Source: Chloroflexales bacterium (GTDB lineage: Bacteria; Chloroflexota; Chloroflexia; Chloroflexales; Chloroflexaceae). Taken from it: 20,194 nucleotides of DNA. Under the pieces are notes generated by a model. The model ran no database searches and was not told where the DNA came from. It was given only the letters and a program-made list of their open reading frames with translations. A program made the translations under genes and the position numbers. The stretch's first letter is position 1; every line of letters begins with the position of its first letter. The stretch spans positions 1 to 20,194 of the forward strand of contig JAAXUL010000034.1 of NCBI GenBank assembly GCA_013336035.1, in the 5' to 3' direction. Below are positions 15,264 through 20,194 of this stretch, piece by piece.

Positions 15264-17546
15264 TTAGCGAATGACATACAGGTAGACCAGGGCCAGGATC
15301 ACCGCGCCGCCGAAGACATAGACGATATAGTCCTGGGCCTTGCCGGTCTGCAGCCGGCGCGTGCGCTTGCCCGTGGCCATCGTGCCGCCGGCCACGGCGT
15401 CGGGGCCGTCGTTGAGCAGGGTGTCGTCGATGATGAAGTTCAGCTGCCCGAAGAAGAGGGTCAGGCGGCCGATGCCGTTGATGATGCCGTCGAGGATGGC
15501 CCGGTCGATCCATGCCCAGGCCAGGGCCAGGATCACCGTAAGGCGCCCGAAGCTAGCCTGGTAGAGCTCGTCGATCCGGTACTTCTCGTTGAGCAGGCGG
15601 AACAGCGCGGGGGCCTGCCGGTCTAGCGGGTCAGTGTCGCTCGACCGGGCGAAGGCGCCGCCGTAGAAGGCCCAGCCGGCCGCGATGCCGCCGAAGGCCA
15701 CCAGCAGCGAGATGCCCGCCACCACCAGGTTAAACGGGGCCGCCTCCTGACCCCAGATCCCGCTCAGCCAGTGGCCGCCCGGGATGGCGAAGGGCAGGTT
15801 GAAGAAGCCCGCCGTCACCGCGAACGAGGCCAGCACCACAAGCGGCGCGATCATCGACGGGTCCTCGTGCCAGTGTGGGCCATTGTTGCTATGGTGCGCG
15901 TCGTGGCCGTGGTCGTCGTGGTGCGCGTCGTGGCCGTGGTGGCCGTGGTGGGTCGCCTCGGGGTTCTTGAAGACCACCGGCTGCTCGCCGCGGAACTCGC
16001 CGAAGAAGACCAGCCGCCACTGGCGGGTCATGTAGAAGGCCGTGAGGAAGGCCGCGACGACCAGCACGCCGAAGACCACCCAGCGGCCGTGGGTGAAGGC
16101 GTCGGCCAGGATCTCGTCCTTGCTCCAGAAGCCGGCGAAGGGCACCACGCCCGCCAGGGCCAGGTAGCCCAGCGTATAGGTCCAGAAGGTCCACGGCATG
16201 CGCGTGCGCAGGCCGCCCATATTGCGGATATCCTGGGCGGTCTGCTGGGCCGCGTACTCGTCCTTGTGGTGCAGGGCCTCGATCTTCGGCGTGGCCTCCA
16301 TGCCGTGGATGACCGAGCCCGAGCCGAGGAAGAGCAGGGCCTTGAAGAAGGCGTGGGTCAGCAGGTGGAACATGCCGGCCACCCAGCCGCCGATGCCCAG
16401 GGCCGCGACCATAAAGCCCAGCTGCGAGAGGGTCGAGTAGGCCAGGATGCGCTTGATGTCGTACTGGGCCACCGCGATCGTCGCCGCGAACAGGGCTGTG
16501 AAGGCGCCGATGCAGGCGACCACAAAGAGCGCGGTGCCGGTATCGGCCTCGAGGACGGGGTAGGTGCGGGCCACCAGGAACACGCCCGCCGAGACCATGG
16601 TGGCCGCGTGGATGAGCGCCGACACGGGCGTCGGGCCCTCCATCGCGTCGGGCAGCCAGACGTGCAGCGGGAACTGGGCCGACTTGCCCACGGTGCCGGC
16701 GAAGAGCAGCAGGGCGATGCCGGTGGCGTGGCTCATCCCGAGGTAGCCCGCCTCGCTGCCGATGCGCTCGAGGAAGGCCGGGTTAAAGATCTCGCCCTCG
16801 CCGGTGCCGAAGGCCAGGCTGCCGGCCTGGGCGTAGAGGTAGACCAGGCCCAGCAGCATCAGCACGTCGCCGATGCGCGTGGTGATGAAGGCCTTGACCG
16901 CCGCCCGGTAGGCCTGGGGCCGCTCGAAGAGGAAGCCGATCAGCAGGTACGAGCAGAGGCCCATTACCTCCCAGGCCATAAAGAAGAGCAGCAGATTGTC
17001 GGCCAGGGTCATCAGCAGCATCGCCGCGGTGAACAGCGAGATAAAGCTGAAGAAGCGGCTCTGGCGCGGGTTGGCCGCCATATAGCCCAGCGAGAACAGG
17101 TGGATGCAGGTAGAGGTGAGCGTCACCATGGCCAGCATCGCGGCCACGGGCGTGTCGATATAGACCCCCATCTCAAAGACGCTGGTGCCGGTGGGCGCCC
17201 AGGCGAAGCGCTGCACCACATTGGGCTCAGGGAAGGCGAAGGCCGCCTCGCCCTCTGTTGGCGCGGCCTCACCCTCGGCGTGCTCGGCGCTAGCCTCGCC
17301 CTCGGCGGGCGCGGCCTCGCCGTGGCCCGCGGTCTCGAGGGTGACCAGCTGGCCGTCGCGCAGGGCCAGGCCCTGGGCCGTGGCGGCGAGCAGGCCGACA
17401 GCCAGAAGCGTAGCGGCGAGCATCAGGGCGATGGTGGCCCAGCCGCTGGCAGCCTTGCTGCGCCGCAGGGGCGTGAAGGTGATCAGGGCGCACCCCAACA
17501 GGGGCAGCGCAGGGATGAGCCAGGCATACTGGAGAAAGAAAGCCAT
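15264..17546 (-). CDS. nuoL: NADH-quinone oxidoreductase subunit L, extended form
   Basis: 760 residues, against about 613 in E. coli. It is the distal antiporter-like channel of complex I. Key residues: D131, TM5 E193 (FFMAWEVMGLCSYLLIGF), TM7 K288 (AGTVGKSAQFPLHVWLPDAMEGPTPVSAL), K402 (HAFFKALLFL) and D477 (FWSKDEIL). Three additions explain its length: an Ala/Glu-rich loop (about 72-107), a His-rich loop (about 532-561, 13 histidines in 28 residues), and about 26 extra residues in the lateral helix near the C-terminus. There IDRAILDG (680-687) is echoed by IDDTLLNDG (706-714) before RRLQTGKAQDY. A longer lateral helix fits a complex carrying two NuoM subunits. It lies 13 bases after nuoK, with a GGAG ribosome site. 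Confidence 0.97.
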   Translation of the reverse strand: MAFFLQYAWLIPALPLLGCALITFTPLRRSKAASGWATIALMLAATLLAVGLLAATAQGLALRDGQLVTLETAGHGEAAPAEGEASAEHAEGEAAPTEGEAAFAFPEPNVVQRFAWAPTGTSVFEMGVYIDTPVAAMLAMVTLTSTCIHLFSLGYMAANPRQSRFFSFISLFTAAMLLMTLADNLLLFFMAWEVMGLCSYLLIGFLFERPQAYRAAVKAFITTRIGDVLMLLGLVYLYAQAGSLAFGTGEGEIFNPAFLERIGSEAGYLGMSHATGIALLLFAGTVGKSAQFPLHVWLPDAMEGPTPVSALIHAATMVSAGVFLVARTYPVLEADTGTALFVVACIGAFTALFAATIAVAQYDIKRILAYSTLSQLGFMVAALGIGGWVAGMFHLLTHAFFKALLFLGSGSVIHGMEATPKIEALHHKDEYAAQQTAQDIRNMGGLRTRMPWTFWTYTLGYLALAGVVPFAGFWSKDEILADAFTHGRWVVFGVLVVAAFLTAFYMTRQWRLVFFGEFRGEQPVVFKNPEATHHGHHGHDAHHDDHGHDAHHSNNGPHWHEDPSMIAPLVVLASFAVTAGFFNLPFAIPGGHWLSGIWGQEAAPFNLVVAGISLLVAFGGIAAGWAFYGGAFARSSDTDPLDRQAPALFRLLNEKYRIDELYQASFGRLTVILALAWAWIDRAILDGIINGIGRLTLFFGQLNFIIDDTLLNDGPDAVAGGTMATGKRTRRLQTGKAQDYIVYVFGGAVILALVYLYVIR
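15892..15940 (-). repeat. 27-bp tandem repeat coding the NuoL His-rich loop
   Basis: The 22-base block beginning TGGTGCGCGTCGTGGCC is exactly repeated at 15892-15913 and 15919-15940 (period 27, 9 codons). On the minus strand it encodes HGHDAHHDD followed by HGHDAHHSN. The period preserves the reading frame, so it probably grew by in-frame slippage. Confidence 0.7.
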
Positions 17547-17559
17547 CGGTCGCTCCGCA

Positions 17560-17880
17560 CTACCCCTTCAGAGAGTCGACACTATCGACATTCGACGTCA
17601 GCCAGGTGCGGTAGATCGCAATGATCATCGCCAGGCCCACGGCAGCCTCGGCAGCGGCCACAGTGATGATAAAGATCGTAAAGGTCTGCCCGACCACATA
17701 CGGGTACGGCTCGAGGTAGCGCCAGATCGCGACCATGTTGATATTGACCGCGTTGAGCATCAGCTCGACGCCCATCAGCACCCCGACCATATTGCGCCGC
17801 GAGAGCGCGCCAAACAGGCCGATACAGAAGAGGGCTGCGGCCACCACCAGCACCGCTTCAAGAGGGATCGCTCGCGTCAT
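17560..17880 (-). CDS. nuoK: NADH-quinone oxidoreductase subunit K
   Basis: 106 residues with three membrane helices, the normal size for this small complex I subunit, which links the quinone-side module to the antiporter chain. The two membrane glutamates needed for proton transfer are present: E39 (LMGVELMLNAVNINMV) and E78 (VAAAEAAVGLAMIIAIYR). It lies 6 bases after nuoJ and 13 before nuoL. The C-terminal tail (TSNVDSVDSLKG) is unremarkable. No sign of the elongated K variants. Confidence 0.97.
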   Translation of the reverse strand: MTRAIPLEAVLVVAAALFCIGLFGALSRRNMVGVLMGVELMLNAVNINMVAIWRYLEPYPYVVGQTFTIFIITVAAAEAAVGLAMIIAIYRTWLTSNVDSVDSLKG

Positions 17881-17886
17881 GGCTTT

Positions 17887-18552
17887 CTAGTCTCCATCGG
17901 TCACGGGGACGATCGGCGCTGCCGGCACCGGCTCACCGGCGGGCGCCCTGGGGCCGCGGCGCTGGGTCGCGGCCTTGCGCAGCTCGTGCTCCTCAGCGAG
18001 GGTCAGGACGCTGCGGCGACGCGAGCGCTCCTCGAAGGCGATCACGATCGCGCCGATCAGGGCCACCGTCAGCAGCACGCCCGCCACCTGGAACTGAAGC
18101 ATATACTCGAAGACGAAGCCGCGCCCGAGCTCGGCAGGGCCGGACATGGGCTCGATGGCGGGGGCCGCGCCCTCGGCCACGGCCGGGAGCGCCGGCAGGT
18201 TCCACTTGTGGTTGACTACGGTGGGCACGATCACGGCGGCGAAGAGCGCCACCGCCACCAGCAGGCTGACCCACCAGCGCTTGGTCAGCTGGCGCACGCC
18301 CTCGCCCGTGACCTGCCGGGTGAGCATGATCGCGAACAGGATGAGGATCGAGATCGCGCCGACATAGACCAGCACCTGGATGACGGCGATGAACTCGGCC
18401 TCGAGCAGCATGTACAGGGCGCCGATCCCGAAGAACGACGCGATCAGCCACAGGGCGGCGTGGATGACATTGCGCACCGTCACCACCATCACCGCCGCCC
18501 CCACGATCAGGGCCGCGAGCAGCCCGAAGATAATCTGGACTACGGTCTCCAT
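17887..18552 (-). CDS. nuoJ: NADH-quinone oxidoreductase subunit J
   Basis: 221 residues. The first ~80 residues hold the conserved helices, including the TM3 segment EAEFIAVIQVLVYVGAISILILFAIML, whose helix change is thought to couple quinone chemistry to proton movement. Two further helices lie near 92-112 and 153-172, then a charged, Pro/Ala-rich tail (about 175-221). It follows nuoH directly, so nuoI, which sits between H and J in many bacteria, is absent at this position. Its ATG lies inside nuoH, giving a 13-base overlap and probable translational coupling. nuoK follows after 6 bases. Confidence 0.95.
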   Translation of the reverse strand: METVVQIIFGLLAALIVGAAVMVVTVRNVIHAALWLIASFFGIGALYMLLEAEFIAVIQVLVYVGAISILILFAIMLTRQVTGEGVRQLTKRWWVSLLVAVALFAAVIVPTVVNHKWNLPALPAVAEGAAPAIEPMSGPAELGRGFVFEYMLQFQVAGVLLTVALIGAIVIAFEERSRRRSVLTLAEEHELRKAATQRRGPRAPAGEPVPAAPIVPVTDGD

Positions 18553-19904
18553 GATGTTTCCGATCGCAGGCTCGCGGCGCTGCCCAGGCTCTCGCGCAGC
18601 TCGTCGATATCGATCCTGTTCCGCGCGGCCTGGGCGCCGGCGTAGATGCGGGCCATCACAATGTACGCGGCCAGGTTCAGGGCCAGCGTGATGAGGAAGG
18701 CGACGCCCCAGCGCAGCAGGGGCGCCCAGCCCTCGACGAAGGCCAGGCCCTGCTCGGCGCCCCAGCGGGTCAGCCCGACCCAGATCGCCGCGCTGAAGAC
18801 ATTCACCAGGGTCAGCGGGATCAGGAACTTCCAGCCGAAGTCCATCAGCTGGTCGATCCGCAGGCGCGGGTAGGCGCCGCGGACCCAGACCATCACAAAG
18901 AAGAAGATGTAGGTCTTGGCGAGGAAGTAGAAGACGCCGAGCACGCCCGCCAGCAGGTTGAAGAGCCCGTTGCCGGCCGGGTTAGCCGGCGAGATGCCCT
19001 GGGCGTAGAGCCAGCCGACCCCGGGGCCCTGCCAGCCGCCGAAGAAGATCACGGCGGTGATCGCGCAGAGCAGGAAGTTCAGCACATACTGGGCCAGGTA
19101 AAAGAGGCCGAACTTCATCCCGCTGTACTCGGTCATATAGCCGGCCACGATCTCCGAGTCGGCCTCGGGGATGTCGAAGGGCGTCCGCTCGCCCTCGGCC
19201 AGGGCGGCGATGAAGAAGGCGAAGAAGGCCAGGAAGCCCACCGGCGTGAAGATAAACCAGCCCAGCCCCAGGTCGGGGATGCCCGCCACGTCGCTGCTGC
19301 TGATGAATAGGCCACCCTGGTAGGTGATCAGGCTGACGATCGAGAGGCTGCCGGTGATCATGACGATCGCGAGCAGGCTGAGCACCGCGGGGATCTCGTA
19401 GCTGACCATCTGGGCCACGGCGCGCATCGCGCCGAGCAGGGCGAACTTATTGCTCGAGGCCCAGCCGGCCATCATCAGGCCCACGGCGCTGATCGACGAG
19501 ATGGCGAAGAAGAAGAGCAGGCCGATGCTCATATCGACCGGCACCATGCCCGGGCCCCAGGGCACCACGGCGAACATCAGCATAGTGGGCGCGACGACCA
19601 CACAGGGCGCGATGAAGTGCACCCACTTGTCGGCGGCGTCGGGGACAATGTCCTCTTTGGTGAAGATCTTGACCCCGTCGGCCAGGGGCTGGAACAGCCC
19701 CTCGGGGCCAACCCGGTTGGGGCCGATGCGGTCCTGCATCCTGGCGATCGCCCGCCGCTCGTAGTAGGTCAGGAAGAGCATCTGGAAGGGCGCGATGAGG
19801 AAGAGCACCGAGGCCACCAGCAGGTGGCTGATCAGGCTGATGATCCAGCCCGGCCAGCCCCAGCCGAAGGTCACGTTAATCAGGCCATTGACAATGTCGT
19901 ACAT
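18540..19904 (-). CDS. nuoH: NADH-quinone oxidoreductase subunit H
   Basis: 454 residues, against about 325 in E. coli. This subunit forms the quinone chamber with the peripheral arm. Signatures: YYERRAIARMQDRIGPNRVGPEGLFQPLADGVKIFTKED (residues 47-85) and AEGERTPFDIPEADSEIVAGYMTEYSGMKF (236-265), both lined with the acidic residues of the quinone and E-channel region. The added length is mainly a C-terminal extension with an extra hydrophobic segment (about 397-419) and a charged tail (425-454). It starts at an ATG with a GGAG site 8 bases upstream and overlaps nuoJ by 13 bases. A short hydrophobic ORF with an in-frame stop lies just upstream in the same reading frame. Confidence 0.97.
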   Translation of the reverse strand: MYDIVNGLINVTFGWGWPGWIISLISHLLVASVLFLIAPFQMLFLTYYERRAIARMQDRIGPNRVGPEGLFQPLADGVKIFTKEDIVPDAADKWVHFIAPCVVVAPTMLMFAVVPWGPGMVPVDMSIGLLFFFAISSISAVGLMMAGWASSNKFALLGAMRAVAQMVSYEIPAVLSLLAIVMITGSLSIVSLITYQGGLFISSSDVAGIPDLGLGWFIFTPVGFLAFFAFFIAALAEGERTPFDIPEADSEIVAGYMTEYSGMKFGLFYLAQYVLNFLLCAITAVIFFGGWQGPGVGWLYAQGISPANPAGNGLFNLLAGVLGVFYFLAKTYIFFFVMVWVRGAYPRLRIDQLMDFGWKFLIPLTLVNVFSAAIWVGLTRWGAEQGLAFVEGWAPLLRWGVAFLITLALNLAAYIVMARIYAGAQAARNRIDIDELRESLGSAASLRSETSWRP

Positions 19905-19931
19905 ACAGACACTCCGCGCCTGCTCAGGGGC

Positions 19932-20054
19932 CTAGCGGAAGACGAAGGTCGACGCGAGAAAGATCAGTTAGGTGAACAGCGCCGCTATGCTCAAGACGCT
20001 GCCCCAGCCCGCGATCGCTGGCTGGCCCGCGGCCTTCACCAGGCACAGCTCCAT
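19932..20054 (-). pseudogene. Small membrane-type ORF interrupted by an in-frame TAA
   Basis: From an ATG at 20054, with a GGGAG ribosome site and only one base past the preceding stop codon, the frame reads 28 codons ending AGWGSVLSIAALFT, then TAA (19970-19968), then 11 more codons LIFLASTFVFR and TAG (19934-19932). Ignoring the TAA, the two parts form one continuous hydrophobic helix of about 25 residues, so it looks like a 40-codon single-helix protein cut by a point change or a sequencing error. As it stands a 28-residue product would be made. I do not recognise the family. It sits where a small accessory subunit gene could be, between the partial gene at 20056 and nuoH 27 bases on. Confidence 0.35.
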
Positions 20055-20055
20055 C

Positions 20056-20194
20056 TCAGCTCCCATCAGGGCCAGAGCCGTCGCCGGCCTGCTTGGCTGC
20101 GTTCTTCGCCCGGATCGCCGCCAGGCGGGCGGCTTTATCGTCCGCCGGCGCGGCCGGCGCCTCGGCGGCCGGCACCTCGACGGCGGCCGGCGCG
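20056..20194 (-). CDS. C-terminal tail of a nuo-operon protein, start outside the window
   Basis: Only the last 45 codons are in the window. They encode a low-complexity Ala/Pro-rich stretch, then a charged helix (DDKAARLAAIRAKNAAKQAG) and a short Gly/Ser end before TGA at 20058-20056. Such tails occur on several complex I subunits (NuoC, NuoD, NuoI) in this kind of bacterium, so it is probably the subunit gene before nuoH, but the sequence here cannot say which. This frame is supported by its lack of stops and by the ribosome site of the next ORF falling at its end. Confidence 0.55.
   Translation of the reverse strand, partial: APAAVEVPAAEAPAAPADDKAARLAAIRAKNAAKQAGDGSGPDGS

Noticed and set aside
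15771..17624. 617-codon open frame on the plus strand
   Set aside because: It lies exactly antisense to nuoL, is rich in His/Gln/Arg/Gly, and has no recognisable domain. It is a by-product of GC-biased codon use in the real gene.
1..20194. CRISPR arrays, tRNA/rRNA genes, insertion sequences, prophage
   Set aside because: Looked for on both strands. No regularly spaced repeats, cloverleaf-like segments, transposase catalytic domains or phage proteins were seen.

Overview
The window is GC-rich bacterial DNA that most resembles a filamentous member of the Chloroflexota (Chloroflexales-like). This assignment is an inference. It rests on the complex I operon with two nuoM genes and no nuoI between nuoH and nuoJ, the mglB/mglA/DUF4388 cluster, and soluble GAF/PAS histidine kinases. 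No rRNA or other marker is present to prove it. Genes are densely packed, and no tRNA, rRNA, CRISPR array, insertion sequence or phage gene was seen.

Layout. (1) 1-1941 (-): receiver-GAF-PAS histidine kinase, cut by the left edge. (2) 2014-4169 (-): hisIE and purH, 23 bp apart. PurH consumes AICAR, the by-product of histidine synthesis, so the pair joins two linked pathways. The purH leader carries a promoter-like -10 followed by a terminator-like hairpin. (3) 4306-6799 (-): a small-GTPase module of roadblock protein, MglB-like protein, MglA GTPase and DUF4388 protein. In other bacteria MglA/MglB set cell polarity and direct motility. (4) 6945-7232 (-): a 95-residue helix-turn-helix protein, separated by a 362-bp divergent intergenic region from (5) 7595-9166 (+), a soluble GAF-PAS histidine kinase. 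That region holds two abutting perfect palindromes and promoter-like sites on both strands. (6) 9329-10318 (+): thioredoxin reductase trxB with its own promoter-like site, ending in a 20-bp-stem hairpin that faces the convergent nuo operon.

(7) 10379-20194 (-): the membrane arm of NADH:quinone oxidoreductase (complex I), transcribed right to left as an Ala-rich partial gene, a small broken ORF, then nuoH, nuoJ, nuoK, nuoL, nuoM1, nuoM2 and nuoN. Gaps are mostly a few bases and nuoH/nuoJ overlap. H, J and K form the quinone-proximal part. L, M1, M2 and N are antiporter-like proton channels. NuoL has an extra stretch of about 26 residues in its lateral helix, as expected for a complex that must span one more antiporter subunit. 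NuoM2 appears to lack the TM7 lysine kept in NuoM1, NuoL and NuoN.

The most interesting points are the extended complex I with its atypical second NuoM, the small membrane-type ORF split by an in-frame stop before nuoH, the double palindrome between the helix-turn-helix gene and the kinase, and the possible attenuator before purH.
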